A stretch of DNA of 64,000 nucleotides from Candidatus Accumulibacter cognatus (lineage in GTDB: Bacteria; Pseudomonadota; Gammaproteobacteria; Burkholderiales; Rhodocyclaceae), in contig CP058708.1 of NCBI GenBank assembly GCA_013414765.1, forward strand, positions 4,880,748-4,944,747. Direction: 5' to 3'. Position numbers and translations under genes: made by a program. Positions 18,920 to 29,358 of this stretch are shown here, piece by piece. The notes beneath the pieces are model-generated. The model ran no database searches. It was not told the DNA's origin and worked only from the letters and a program-made list of their open reading frames with translations. Each line of letters opens with the position of its first letter. Position 1 is the first letter of the stretch.

Positions 18920-21079
18920 ATGCCCTCAGTCCATATTGGCAGCGATCCTGTCAAGGCATCCCACCCAATGATCGACCAGACAGCCCGCCCGACGATCGAC
19001 GAGCGAGGCCTGCGCAAGCTGTTCGATGCCCTGCCCTCGGGTTTTGCGCTGCATGAGATCCTCCTCGATGGCGAAGGCCAGCCCTGCGATTATCGCTTCA
19101 TCGACGTCAACCCGGCATTCGAGGCGATTACCGGCCTCTCCAGGAGCAGGCTCGTCGGCCGGCGGGTTCGCGAAGTGCTGCCGCAGCTCGAACCTCAGTG
19201 GATCGAGCGCTACGGTGAAGTCGCGCTGACCGGCGACAGTCAGCAGTTCGATGATTACAGCGCCGAACTCGAACGTTATTACCGGGTCACCGCCTACTGC
19301 CCGGAAATCGGGCAGTTTGCCGTGATCGTCGATGACATCACTGCGATCCGGCGAAGCGAGGAATCCTTGCGGCAAGCGGCCAAGGTGTTCGAACTGACGC
19401 GCGACGGCGTGGCGATTACCGACGTCCACGCCCGCATCGTGGCCGTCAATCAGGCCTTCACGCAAATCACTGGTTACACCAGCGAGGAAGCCATCGGCCA
19501 GAATGCCAGCATCCTCAAGTCCGGACATCATGACGAGGCGTTCTACCGCATGGTCTGGAACGAACTGACGAGCACCGGCTTCTGGCAGGGTGAACTCTGC
19601 AACCGCCGCAAGACCGGCGAAACCTACCCGCAATGGCTGACGATCAGTGCGGTGCACAACGAGTATGGTCAGATCGAACGCTACATCGGGGTATTCACCG
19701 ACATCAGCCGCCTGCGCAACGCCGAGATACAAGCCGAATTCATTGCCTACCACGACCCCTTGACCAAGCTGCCCAACCGCAGCCTGCTGAACATCCGTTT
19801 CGAGCACGCCTTCGAAAGGGCGCGGCGTCACCATCACAAGATGGCGCTCCTGATCTTTGACCTTGACCTCTTCAAGAACATCAACGACTCGTTCGGGCAC
19901 GAGTTCGGCGATGTGCTGCTGGTTGCGATCACTGAACGCTTCAAGTTGCGGCTACGCGATGAGGACACGCTGGTGCGGGTGCATGGCGACGAATTCGCGG
20001 TCCTGATGGAAGAAATCGAGGTCGCAGCCGATGCCGCCGTCGTCGCCAGTGACCTGCTCAAGGCGCTCGAGGCGCCTTTCCGGATCGCCGGCAGCGACGA
20101 GATCTATCTTAGCGCCAGCGTCGGCATCAGCATCTCGCCCGACGACGGCAGCGATCCGGCGCTGCTGCTGCGCAACGCCGACACCGCAGTCAATCTGGCC
20201 AAGGCGCAAGGACGCAAGACCTTCTGCTTCTACACCGAAGCGCTGACCAAACGCACCCTCGAACGCATGCACCTGGAATCGCGCCTGCGGCGGGCGATCG
20301 ACCTCGGCCATCTGCTCCTGCATTACCAGCCGCTGATCGAGGCCCACAGCGGCGCGGTGATCGGCGCGGAAGCACTGCTGCGCTGGTACGATCCCGAGCA
20401 GGGAATGATCGCACCGATCCACTTCATTCCGGTCGCCGAGGACTGTGGACTGATTGCTCCGATCGGCGCCTGGGTACTGGCTGCGGCGTGCCGGCAAATG
20501 CGGGCCTGGCTCGACGCCGGGCGTGCGCTGCGGACCATCGCCGTCAATATTTCGCCGCGACAGTTCTTTTTGCAGGATGTCCCGGAACTGCTTCGCCAGA
20601 CCCTGGCGGACAGTGGTCTCGACGCCTGCTTTCTCGAACTGGAGATCACCGAGGGCATCCTCATCGAGCATGGCGAGCGGGCCGTCGCCATCCTCAATCG
20701 CATTCGTGCGCTCGGCGTGCGCCTGTCGATCGACGATTTCGGCACCGGCTATTCCTCGCTCAGCTACCTCAAGCGCTTCACGATCGACAAGCTGAAGATC
20801 GACCGGAGTTTCATCCGTGACGTCATCACCGACACCGGCGACGCCGAGATCGCCGCGACGATCATTGCCATGGCGCATTCGCTGTCCCTCTCGGTGGTCG
20901 CCGAAGGCGTCGAGACGGCAGAGCAGCTCGCTTTTCTCGAAGAGCACGGCTGCGACTACTACCAGGGATATTTCTTCAGCCGCCCGCTGGCGGCTGAGCG
21001 CTTTCCCGAGTCTGTCGAGAATTCGGGCGCCGTGAGGGGTCATCCTTCAACAGAGGGTACGCCCATGTTTACCCTCTGA
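18920..21079 (+). CDS. PAS-PAS-GGDEF-EAL protein
   Basis: A 719-residue cytoplasmic protein for c-di-GMP turnover. Two PAS-type domains lie at about 25-150 and 155-275. The GGDEF domain (about 285-445) reads HGDEF near 355, so the first Gly of the signature is His; cyclase activity is doubtful. The EAL domain (about 460-700) is intact: GAEALLRW, EITEGIL, DDFGTGYSSLSYLK, AEGVET. It is therefore more likely a phosphodiesterase, possibly with a GTP-sensing GGDEF domain. AGGAAGAAATC precedes the ATG. It closes chemotaxis block 1. Confidence 0.9.
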   Translation: MPSVHIGSDPVKASHPMIDQTARPTIDERGLRKLFDALPSGFALHEILLDGEGQPCDYRFIDVNPAFEAITGLSRSRLVGRRVREVLPQLEPQWIERYGEVALTGDSQQFDDYSAELERYYRVTAYCPEIGQFAVIVDDITAIRRSEESLRQAAKVFELTRDGVAITDVHARIVAVNQAFTQITGYTSEEAIGQNASILKSGHHDEAFYRMVWNELTSTGFWQGELCNRRKTGETYPQWLTISAVHNEYGQIERYIGVFTDISRLRNAEIQAEFIAYHDPLTKLPNRSLLNIRFEHAFERARRHHHKMALLIFDLDLFKNINDSFGHEFGDVLLVAITERFKLRLRDEDTLVRVHGDEFAVLMEEIEVAADAAVVASDLLKALEAPFRIAGSDEIYLSASVGISISPDDGSDPALLLRNADTAVNLAKAQGRKTFCFYTEALTKRTLERMHLESRLRRAIDLGHLLLHYQPLIEAHSGAVIGAEALLRWYDPEQGMIAPIHFIPVAEDCGLIAPIGAWVLAAACRQMRAWLDAGRALRTIAVNISPRQFFLQDVPELLRQTLADSGLDACFLELEITEGILIEHGERAVAILNRIRALGVRLSIDDFGTGYSSLSYLKRFTIDKLKIDRSFIRDVITDTGDAEIAATIIAMAHSLSLSVVAEGVETAEQLAFLEEHGCDYYQGYFFSRPLAAERFPESVENSGAVRGHPSTEGTPMFTL

Positions 21080-21263
21080 TCGGCAAACTGAACCGAACTT
21101 TTCCAGGATTTTTTCCATCCAAATGCCCGCCAATGTAATTATCATCTTGTTGATCAATGAATTGCACGAAATGGCGGGAAAGATCCGCGAAAACGGCCGC
21201 AACAGCCGGTTGCAGACCAAGCGACCAGGCTTTTATCCGCAAACTTATTGGACAGATGACACC

Positions 21264-21671
21264 ATGGCACCACTGGTATGGAGCGCAGCACTGGAAATCG
21301 GGCACACCGAGATTGACAACGATCATCGCGCCATGGTCGGCCTGCTCAATCGCCTGCAGGAGGCGAGCGAGCGCTCTGACCGGCTTGCCACCCAGGCCCT
21401 GCTGGTTGAACTCGAATCCCTCACCCGTGATCACTTCGCCCGCGAAGAACAACTGATGCTGGATATCCACTACGAATTTTCGGCCCGCCACCAGAAGGAA
21501 CATGTACACCTGTTCGACGAGGTCCGTGCCCAGATCGAAGAAATGAACGAGGGCATCGTCAGCGCCGCGGCGATTGCCGGGTTCATCAAGCGCTGGCTGA
21601 TCGATCACGTCGAAACCTCGGATCGCCAACTGGCTACAGCCTTGGCACGCTGGCGTTCGAATCCGCTTTGA
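21264..21671 (+). CDS. Bacteriohemerythrin
   Basis: A 135-residue four-helix protein with a non-heme di-iron site that binds oxygen reversibly. Ligands appear as HTEIDNDH, HFAREEQLM, HQKEH and HVETSDRQL, matching the family's His/Glu/Asp set. The start at 21264 (MAPLVW) matches known hemerythrin N-termini; the frame is open upstream to 21123, but those 47 codons look non-coding. It overlaps the start of the next gene (TTGA), so the two are probably translated together. It likely acts as an oxygen sensor or scavenger for the kinase operon it opens. Confidence 0.9.
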   Translation: MAPLVWSAALEIGHTEIDNDHRAMVGLLNRLQEASERSDRLATQALLVELESLTRDHFAREEQLMLDIHYEFSARHQKEHVHLFDEVRAQIEEMNEGIVSAAAIAGFIKRWLIDHVETSDRQLATALARWRSNPL

Positions 21672-24600
21672 ATACGCGTCAATGGATGACCGGGAAATGG
21701 TTGCAGTATCGCTTTCTGCTGAAGATCGGCTTACTGCTGATCGTCGCCGGCATGGCGGTGATTTTCCTTGAGCTGGCCAATGAAGAGGCGATGGTCGAAG
21801 AGTTCGTGCTCACGCGCGCACGCGCGCATTTCCGCGACATCGTCCTGACCCGGAGATGGAACGCCGAGCACGGCGGGGTCTATGTGGAAAAACGCGCCGG
21901 GATCGAAAGCAATCCGTACCTGCAGGACCCCGACATCACGGCGACCAACGGCAAGACCTACACCCTGCGCAATCCGGCGCTGATGACGCGAGAGATCTCG
22001 GAACTGGCGGCGCGCGATGGCGACTACCGTTTTCACATTACCAGCCTGCAACTGAAGAACCCCGACAACGCCGCCGACGACTGGGAACGCGCGGCACTCG
22101 CGGGTTTCGCGGCCGGCGAGAAGGAACGTTTCGCGATGCTCCGCAGCGGTGATGGGAGCGAATTCCGCTACATGGCTCCCTTGCTGGTCGAGACCGCTTG
22201 CCTGCGCTGCCATCAGGACATGGACTACCGGGTCGGCGATGTGCGTGGCGGCATCAGCATCCGCTTCGACATCACGCCACTGCTGCTCCGCCAGCAGCAA
22301 CACGCCTGGATCACCAGCATCGCGGTGCTGCTGACCACGGCCGGGCTGTTCCTCCTCGCCAGGGTCTTTGCCTCCCGCATGAGCCAGCGAATGCAGCGCC
22401 TGAGCAGGCGGCACGAGGAACTCGTGCAGTCGATCGACGGCATCGTCTGGGAGGCCGATGCCCGGACTCTGCAATTCACCTTCGTCAGTTCCCAGGCCGA
22501 ACGCCTGCTGGGTTTTCCGGTTGCCGACTGGGCACAGGCCGACTTCTGGGTGGCGCATCTGCACCCGGACGACCGGGCCTGGGCAAGCGCCTACCGCACG
22601 AGTCGCAGCGAGCAAGGGCTGCCCTATGATCTGGAATATCGTTTCGTCGCCGCCGACGGACATACGATCTGGCTACACGACCGGGTTCGGGTCATCGCCG
22701 AGGACGGCCAGCCGACGAGGTTGCGCGGGCTGATGTTCGACGTCAGCCGCGAACACGAGCAGCGCGAGCAGACCCGGCAATTGCTCGCCGAACATCAGAC
22801 GATCCTGGAAAACGCGCTGGTCGGCATCACCTACCTGAAACACCGGCGGGTGGTTTCGTGCAATCGCCGCTTCGAGGAAATCTTTGGCTATGGCGCCGGC
22901 GAGCTGTCCGGGCAATCGACCGAGTGCCTGTATGCCTCGCGCGCCATCTTCGAGGCCGTCGGCGAGCGCGCCTACGCCGACTGCGGTGCCGGCAGGAGCC
23001 ATTGCGAGGAAGTTCTCTTGCAACACAAGGACGGCCAGACTTTCTGGGGCGTGCTGAACGGACGGGCAATCGACCCCGCGCATCCACACGAGGGAAGCAT
23101 CTGGATCTTCGCCGACATTTCCGAACGCCGGGCCGCCGAGGAAAAAGTCCACAAGTTGCTGCAGGCGGTCGAGCAGAGCCCGGTGTCGATCGTCATCACC
23201 AGTCGCGGAGGTCTGATCGAATATGTCAATCCGCGTTTCGTCCAGGCCAGCGGTTATTCGTGGCATGAGGTTATCGGCCAGAACCCGCGCCTGCTGCAAT
23301 CCGGCCAGACCTCGCTGCAAACCTACCGGGAAATGTGGGACAAGCTGCTCGCGGGCGGCGAATGGCGCGGCACGCTCCTCAACCGGCGCAAAAATGGCGA
23401 ACTGTTCTGGGAAGAAGCCTTGCTCTCGCCGATCGTCGACGAGCACGGAACGATCACCCACTTTCTCGGAGTCAAGCAGGACGTCACCGAACAACGACAG
23501 ATCAAGCTCCAACTCGAAGAACATCAGGAACACCTCGAAGACCTCGTCAAACGCCGCACGGCCGAACTGACCAGCGCGCTGGAAGCGGCAAAGATCGCCG
23601 ACCAGGTCAAAGACGCATTCCTCGCCAACGTCAGCCACGAATTGCGGACACCGCTCAACGCCGTCATCGGGCTCTCGGCACTGGCCCTGCAGGGCAGCAC
23701 CGACGCCCGCCAGCGCCAGTACCTGGAAAAGGTCGGCGATGCTGGCCAGACGCTGCTGTCGATCATCAACGATCTGCTCGATCTGACCCGGATCGCAAGC
23801 GGCAAGATGAGGTTTGAAGCGCAGCCGTTCAGCCTCCGTCAGACCGCCGCGCGCGTTTTCTCGGTCATCAGCCATCGCGCCGCCGAAAAGGAGCTGCGGC
23901 TCGAAGCGCAGATCGACGAACGGCTTCCCGAAAGGCTGGTCGGCGATTCGCTGCGCATCGAACAGATTCTTCTCAACCTGCTCAACAATTCGATCAAATT
24001 CACCGACACCGGCGGCATCATCCTACGCATCATCGTCGAATACCTCGACGCGCAGCGCGCCGGTCTGTTGCTCGAGGTCGAGGATTCGGGAATCGGCATG
24101 AGTGAAAGCGAGATCGCCCGTATCTACCGGCCTTTCGTCCAGGCCGACCTGTCGATCACGCGCAAGTACGGTGGCAGCGGCCTGGGCCTGGCGATCTGCA
24201 AGCAACTCGTCGAAGGCATGCACGGCTTGATCGAGGTCAGGAGCCGGCCGGGCGAAGGCACATGCTTTGGCGTCCGTCTGACACTTGCCCTGGCAACCGA
24301 AAGCGACCTTCCCGACGGCGACAAGGCGCCGGAAGTCCAGGCCCTGCCGACGCATTACCACGACGCGCGCGTCCTGGTGGTCGATGATCAACCCCTCAAC
24401 CGCGAGATCGTCTTCGATTTGCTGGCCCAAGTGGGCATTGTCCCGCGCTTCGCCGAGAACGGCCTGGAGGCAATCAACATCCTCAGCCAGTGCGGTCCTG
24501 AAGCCTTCGATCTGGTCCTGATGGACATCCAGATGCCGGTCATCGACGGCCTCACGGCAACGCGCCGGGTCCGTGCACTGCCGGGTTTTGCGACGCTGCC

Positions 24601-25435
24601 GATCGCCGCCATGACGGCACACACGATGGAACACGAAAAGCAGATGTACCTGGACGAAGGGATGAATGACCATCTCGGCAAACCGTTCGCCCTGCCAAGT
24701 TTCTTTGCGCTGCTGGCCAGGTGGCTGGCGCACCGCGCCGAGGCCCCGCCGGTACCGACTGCACCCGTGGCCGGTGTCGAGTGCGGTAGTGATGGCGACG
24801 GAGAACTGTCAGAAATCGGCGGTCTGGACGCCAGCGCGGCACGGCAGCGCTTTGCCGGCAATGACGCGCGTTATCGGTACTGGCTGCGCGAATTCGTCGG
24901 GGATTCGGCGGACTTCATCGCCAGGCTCGACGCGCTGCTGCGCGATCGGGAGTACGCGGCGGCAAGGCAGATGGTGCACGCTTTCAAGGGCCGCGTCGGG
25001 ACGCTCGGCATGACTGAGCTGCACGATCTGGCAGCGGCACTCGAGCAGTTTCTACGAGCCAGCGAAGCTGGTGGCGAAACAGACGGCACTCCGGACAGCC
25101 ATCCGGACAATAATTATGGCAGCGCAATCCGCCCGCAACTGGTACAGTCGATCGAACGCATGCGCGTCAGCCTGCAGGCAGCACTCGGCTCCGGCAGGCC
25201 GGTCACGGCGGCGGCGGCGCGGCCAGAAGGGCCGATGCCGCCCGCGATCGCGGCCCTGCTGCCCCTGCTGGAGGCTTCCGACGGCGGTAGCGCCGCGGCC
25301 ATCGCCGCCTGCCTTGCGGAACTGCCGGATCGCGACTGGCAAGCGCCGCTGCAGGCAGCGCTGGCGAAAGCGGAAGGTTTCGATTTTGAAGCGGCGAAGC
25401 AGATCCTCGCCGAAATGATTCGGGCGCCGACATGA
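21668..25435 (+). CDS. Hybrid histidine kinase with periplasmic c-type heme domain
   Basis: A 1255-residue membrane protein. Membrane helix near 17-36, a DUF3365/Tll0287-like sensor (about 40-205) with a covalent heme motif CLRCH at 178-182, and a second membrane helix near 218-238. Three PAS domains (about 250-620), HisKA with His657 (NVSHELRTP), HATPase, receiver with Asp953 (LMDIQMP) and HPt with His1104 (VHAFKGRVGTLG) follow, so it has a full phosphorelay. A helical C-terminal domain after the HPt recurs in the kinases at 30203 and 33521. The TTG start overlaps the hemerythrin stop; ATG at 21683 is the alternative. It probably senses redox state, oxygen or NO in the periplasm. Confidence 0.9.
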   Translation: MNTRQWMTGKWLQYRFLLKIGLLLIVAGMAVIFLELANEEAMVEEFVLTRARAHFRDIVLTRRWNAEHGGVYVEKRAGIESNPYLQDPDITATNGKTYTLRNPALMTREISELAARDGDYRFHITSLQLKNPDNAADDWERAALAGFAAGEKERFAMLRSGDGSEFRYMAPLLVETACLRCHQDMDYRVGDVRGGISIRFDITPLLLRQQQHAWITSIAVLLTTAGLFLLARVFASRMSQRMQRLSRRHEELVQSIDGIVWEADARTLQFTFVSSQAERLLGFPVADWAQADFWVAHLHPDDRAWASAYRTSRSEQGLPYDLEYRFVAADGHTIWLHDRVRVIAEDGQPTRLRGLMFDVSREHEQREQTRQLLAEHQTILENALVGITYLKHRRVVSCNRRFEEIFGYGAGELSGQSTECLYASRAIFEAVGERAYADCGAGRSHCEEVLLQHKDGQTFWGVLNGRAIDPAHPHEGSIWIFADISERRAAEEKVHKLLQAVEQSPVSIVITSRGGLIEYVNPRFVQASGYSWHEVIGQNPRLLQSGQTSLQTYREMWDKLLAGGEWRGTLLNRRKNGELFWEEALLSPIVDEHGTITHFLGVKQDVTEQRQIKLQLEEHQEHLEDLVKRRTAELTSALEAAKIADQVKDAFLANVSHELRTPLNAVIGLSALALQGSTDARQRQYLEKVGDAGQTLLSIINDLLDLTRIASGKMRFEAQPFSLRQTAARVFSVISHRAAEKELRLEAQIDERLPERLVGDSLRIEQILLNLLNNSIKFTDTGGIILRIIVEYLDAQRAGLLLEVEDSGIGMSESEIARIYRPFVQADLSITRKYGGSGLGLAICKQLVEGMHGLIEVRSRPGEGTCFGVRLTLALATESDLPDGDKAPEVQALPTHYHDARVLVVDDQPLNREIVFDLLAQVGIVPRFAENGLEAINILSQCGPEAFDLVLMDIQMPVIDGLTATRRVRALPGFATLPIAAMTAHTMEHEKQMYLDEGMNDHLGKPFALPSFFALLARWLAHRAEAPPVPTAPVAGVECGSDGDGELSEIGGLDASAARQRFAGNDARYRYWLREFVGDSADFIARLDALLRDREYAAARQMVHAFKGRVGTLGMTELHDLAAALEQFLRASEAGGETDGTPDSHPDNNYGSAIRPQLVQSIERMRVSLQAALGSGRPVTAAAARPEGPMPPAIAALLPLLEASDGGSAAAIAACLAELPDRDWQAPLQAALAKAEGFDFEAAKQILAEMIRAPT

Positions 25436-28400
25436 AACTGGGTTCAAAACTGCTCCTCCAGACGGTGCTGCCGGCAATCGCTGCCGTTTCGCTGTTGCTG
25501 GCGATCGTTACCCTGGTCGCCCGCAACGCGCTGCAGGACGCCGCCGAACGGGCGCTGGCGGCGGTCGCCGAGGCGCGCCGCGAAGATATTCACAATCACT
25601 TCGAACGGATGCGCAATGATATCGTCAGCATGGGCAACGCCCCTGCCGTAATCGCGGCCATGCAGCAGTTTGCCACCGCCTTCGCCGCCTGCGGCGCCAA
25701 CGCCGACAGCCAACTCCAGCAGTTATACGACAGTGACGCAGAGCACGCCGCCAGTCTCGCCAACAATCCCTGCCGTCGTGGCTACCAACAGGCGCACCGC
25801 GAGCATGATGTGTTCTTCCGCAGGCGCCATGCCGTCTATGGCTGGAAAGACATACTGCTGGTCGACCGGCAAGGCCATGTCGTCTATTCCCTGCTCAAGG
25901 ATCACGATTTTGCGACCAACCTGTTTACCGGGCCATGGAAGGACAGCAGCCTGGCGCGCGTGGCGGTGATCGCCCTGCGCCAGGCAGTCAGCGGCGTCCC
26001 GGCCTTTGCCGACGCCGAACACTACGCGGCCGCGGGCAACCGGCCGGCGATGTTCCTCGCCATCCCCGTCATCGAACCCGAGACCGGTCAGCCGCTGGGA
26101 GCGCTGGTGGCGCAGATCGCTTTCGAACCGCTCGACCGGCACATGCACTTCAAGGCCGGACTCGGCCAGAGCGGTGAAGCCTTTGTCGTCGGCAGCGGCG
26201 GCTGGATGCTGACCAACACTTTTTTCGACCAGGAATCTTCGGTCCTCAAGCGGCAACTGCAGACCGAGGCCGTCAACCGCGTGCTCGCCGGCAACGACGG
26301 CAGCGATCAGCTCATCGATTATCGCGGCCAGCCCTCGTTCATCGCCTACCGCCAGTTGCAGCCCTTTGCCGGCGCCCTCGGCGACCAGCCACGCTGGGGC
26401 GTGATCGCCAAGATCAGCCGTGACGAAGCGCTGTCCAGCCTGTATTCGCTGCAATGGCTGATGCTCGGCAGCGGCCTGCTGATTGCCGGGGCAGCGACCG
26501 CCATCGCGGTCGTCGGTGGCCGGCGACTGCTCCAGCCGGTGCTGGCAATGCAGACGGCACTGGGGCGCCTGGCCAGCGGCGAGAAAACGGCGATTCCCGG
26601 TCTCGACCGCCAGGACGAGATAGGCGACATGGCCAAGGCGGCGGAAAGTTTCCGCAAGATGTCCGAGGCGGTTGCGCGCGACCGCTGGATTCACGAAAAC
26701 GTCGCCACCTTGACCACCGCCGTCAGCCAGGAAGAAACCCTGGCCGATGTGGCCGATACCCTGCTCGGCCATCTGCGGCGGCAGCTTGACGTTCCCGTCG
26801 CGACCCTCTTTCTGCGCGACGCCGACGGCCACTACCGGCGTGCCGGCGCCCAGGGACTGGCCCGGCGCAGCCAGTCGCAGGACCGCTTCGCGCCCGGTGA
26901 ATCGCTGGTCGGCCAGTGCGCCCGCGATGGCCAGGCAGTGATCCTGGCGCCGGTGGGCGGCGGTCTGATGATGATCGCCACCGGACTGGCCGAGTTCCCT
27001 CCCGATGAACTCGTGCTTTACCCGATCACGCATCAGAACCAGACGCTGGCGGTCGTCGAGCTGGCGGCGACGCGCCGGCTGTCGCCCGATGAGCACGCTT
27101 TTCTGGCGGCCCTGGTGGGCCCGCTCGGACTGCATCTGGCGAACATCGAAGCCGCCGAGCGCAATCTCGCGCTGCTCGATGAAAGTCGCCTGCAGGCCAA
27201 GCTCCTGGGCCAGCAGAAGGCGGAACTTGCCGACAGGAACAGCGAAATGCTGGCGCTGAGCGACGAAATGCGTGCCCAGTCCGACGAACTCAAGGCACAG
27301 AATGCGACCCTGCGCGGCACTCAGGAGGAACTGCGGGTGCGGCAGGAGGAACTGGCAGAGAAGAACCGCCGTCTGGAAGCGCAGGGCCGGCAACTCGAAC
27401 TCGGCCGCAGCGAGGCCGAGACGCGGGCGCGCGAACTCGCGCAGGCCAACCGTTACAAATCGCAGTTCCTGGCCAACATGTCGCATGAACTGCGCACCCC
27501 GCTGAACAGCATCCTGATCCTGGCCAAGCATCTCGCCGAGAATGCGACCGGCCATCTCGATGACGATGAAGTCGAGTCGGCGAGCGTCATCCATGAGAGC
27601 GGCAGCCAGCTCCTGTCACTGATCAATGACATTCTCGACCTGTCGAGAATCGAGGCCGGCAAGGTCGAAATGCTGATCAGGGATTTTCCGGTCTCCGAGA
27701 TCCTCCTTTACCTGCGCCGCCTGTTCGAGCCGCTCGCGGCCAAGAAGTCGATTGCATTCTCGATCGAAGTCGAAGCCACCGCAGTACCCATGATCCACAG
27801 CGACCGCCGCTTGCTGACCCAGATCCTGACCAACCTGTTGTCGAACGCCATCAAGTTCACCGACCGGGGGTCGGTGCGGCTCGTGCTGTGTGCCGAGGAC
27901 AGGGGACTGCGTTTCGACATCATCGACAGCGGCATCGGCATTGCAGCCGACCAGATCGAACGCATCTTCAATGCCTTCCAGCAGGTCGATGGCAGCAGCG
28001 CACGCAAGTACGGCGGCTCCGGCCTGGGTCTGGCGATCAGCCGCCAACTCGTCGCACTGCTGGGCGGCCGCATCGACATCGAGAGCACACCCGGCAGCGG
28101 CAGCCGCTTCTCGGTACACCTGCCGGATATCGTCTCTTGCGGCAGCAGTCCTCCCGTACCTGCAGCACCGGCGGTGGCCGCGCGGCCGGCCACCGCCGAC
28201 CGCCACACGCTGATCCTGGTCGTCGAAGACGATGGCCACCTGGTGATGCTCGTCACCCGCCTGATCGAAACGCTCGGCTACGCCGTACTGGCGGTGAATA
28301 GCGGGGAAAAGGCGCTCGAACTGATCGCCGCCGAGCGCCCGGCCGGCGTGCTGCTCGACCTCGGTCTGCCCGGCATCCCGGGCCTCGAGGTCCTGCGCCG

Positions 28401-29358
28401 GATGAAGTCCAACCCGGACAGCGCCGACATTCCCGTGTACATCATCTCCGGTGCGGCCGACACCGGCGAGGCAGCGGCACTCGGCGCTGCCGGCTACATC
28501 CGCAAGCCGATCACCCGCGACGCAGTGCTGGCCGCACTCCGCGACATGCTCGACCGCTCGCCGGTGCCAGCCGCCCAGTCCGCCCGCCAGCGGCAGGTGC
28601 TGCTGATCGAAGACGATCAGGCGAGCAGCCAGGCGGTGCGCGTCCTGTTCAAGGAGACGAACATCGAACTCAGTCAGGTACACAATGGCAGCGACGGTCT
28701 GGCGGCAATCGCCGCCACGCGTTACGATGCTGTCATCCTCGACCTGATGCTGCCCGACATGAGCGGCTTCGAATGGCTCGAACAAGCTGCCGCCACGCCA
28801 CAGCCACCGCCGGTGGTGGTCTACTCGGCACGCGACCTCGACGACGCCGAACTGCTGCGGCTGCATGCGCACGCCGACGCGGTAATCTCCAAGGGACGGC
28901 TCAACGGCCAGGCAAGCTCGCGCCTGCGCGAGGAAGTCCTGCTCGCGGTCGCCCGGCAGACGATGGAATCCGACGCCGCACCGGCGGCCGCAAGGGCGCG
29001 GCACGAAGCGCTGCTGATCGTCGATGACGACGTTCGCAACCAGTCGGCGCTGTCGAAAGCACTGCGCGCTCGCGGCTTTGCCGTCAGCGTCGCCGGCAGC
29101 GGCGCACAGGCGATGGAAATGATGGCCACCGGCCAGTTCGCTGCGGTCCTGACCGACATCATGATGCCCGGCATGGATGGCTACGAACTGATCCGGAGAA
29201 TGCGCGGCGGCAGCTCCGGCCAGATCCCGATCATCGCCGTCACCGCCAAGGCAATGCCCGGCGACGTCGAGCTCTGCCTCGCCGCCGGCGCCAGCGATTA
29301 CCTCGCCAAACCGGTCGATATCGACCGCCTGTTGCAGTTGCTCGAAAAATGGCTCTGA
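25432..29358 (+). CDS. Cache-HAMP-GAF hybrid kinase with three receivers
   Basis: A 1308-residue membrane kinase. Membrane helices near 8-30 and 345-367 flank a large double-Cache-like periplasmic domain. HAMP (about 368-420), GAF (about 435-580), a long coiled coil rich in Gln/Glu, HisKA with His685 (NMSHELRTP) and HATPase follow. The tail holds three receivers with Asp976, Asp1104 and Asp1242. In the second receiver the usual Lys region reads ISKGRL, suggesting altered function. There is no HPt. It overlaps the previous gene by ATGA and the following cheR by ten bases, so it is part of one translated run. Confidence 0.9.
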   Translation: MKLGSKLLLQTVLPAIAAVSLLLAIVTLVARNALQDAAERALAAVAEARREDIHNHFERMRNDIVSMGNAPAVIAAMQQFATAFAACGANADSQLQQLYDSDAEHAASLANNPCRRGYQQAHREHDVFFRRRHAVYGWKDILLVDRQGHVVYSLLKDHDFATNLFTGPWKDSSLARVAVIALRQAVSGVPAFADAEHYAAAGNRPAMFLAIPVIEPETGQPLGALVAQIAFEPLDRHMHFKAGLGQSGEAFVVGSGGWMLTNTFFDQESSVLKRQLQTEAVNRVLAGNDGSDQLIDYRGQPSFIAYRQLQPFAGALGDQPRWGVIAKISRDEALSSLYSLQWLMLGSGLLIAGAATAIAVVGGRRLLQPVLAMQTALGRLASGEKTAIPGLDRQDEIGDMAKAAESFRKMSEAVARDRWIHENVATLTTAVSQEETLADVADTLLGHLRRQLDVPVATLFLRDADGHYRRAGAQGLARRSQSQDRFAPGESLVGQCARDGQAVILAPVGGGLMMIATGLAEFPPDELVLYPITHQNQTLAVVELAATRRLSPDEHAFLAALVGPLGLHLANIEAAERNLALLDESRLQAKLLGQQKAELADRNSEMLALSDEMRAQSDELKAQNATLRGTQEELRVRQEELAEKNRRLEAQGRQLELGRSEAETRARELAQANRYKSQFLANMSHELRTPLNSILILAKHLAENATGHLDDDEVESASVIHESGSQLLSLINDILDLSRIEAGKVEMLIRDFPVSEILLYLRRLFEPLAAKKSIAFSIEVEATAVPMIHSDRRLLTQILTNLLSNAIKFTDRGSVRLVLCAEDRGLRFDIIDSGIGIAADQIERIFNAFQQVDGSSARKYGGSGLGLAISRQLVALLGGRIDIESTPGSGSRFSVHLPDIVSCGSSPPVPAAPAVAARPATADRHTLILVVEDDGHLVMLVTRLIETLGYAVLAVNSGEKALELIAAERPAGVLLDLGLPGIPGLEVLRRMKSNPDSADIPVYIISGAADTGEAAALGAAGYIRKPITRDAVLAALRDMLDRSPVPAAQSARQRQVLLIEDDQASSQAVRVLFKETNIELSQVHNGSDGLAAIAATRYDAVILDLMLPDMSGFEWLEQAAATPQPPPVVVYSARDLDDAELLRLHAHADAVISKGRLNGQASSRLREEVLLAVARQTMESDAAPAAARARHEALLIVDDDVRNQSALSKALRARGFAVSVAGSGAQAMEMMATGQFAAVLTDIMMPGMDGYELIRRMRGGSSGQIPIIAVTAKAMPGDVELCLAAGASDYLAKPVDIDRLLQLLEKWL

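Noticed and set aside
21123-21263. Extended N-terminus for the hemerythrin
   Set aside because: The 47 extra codons show no similarity to hemerythrins; the ATG at 21264 matches the family start.
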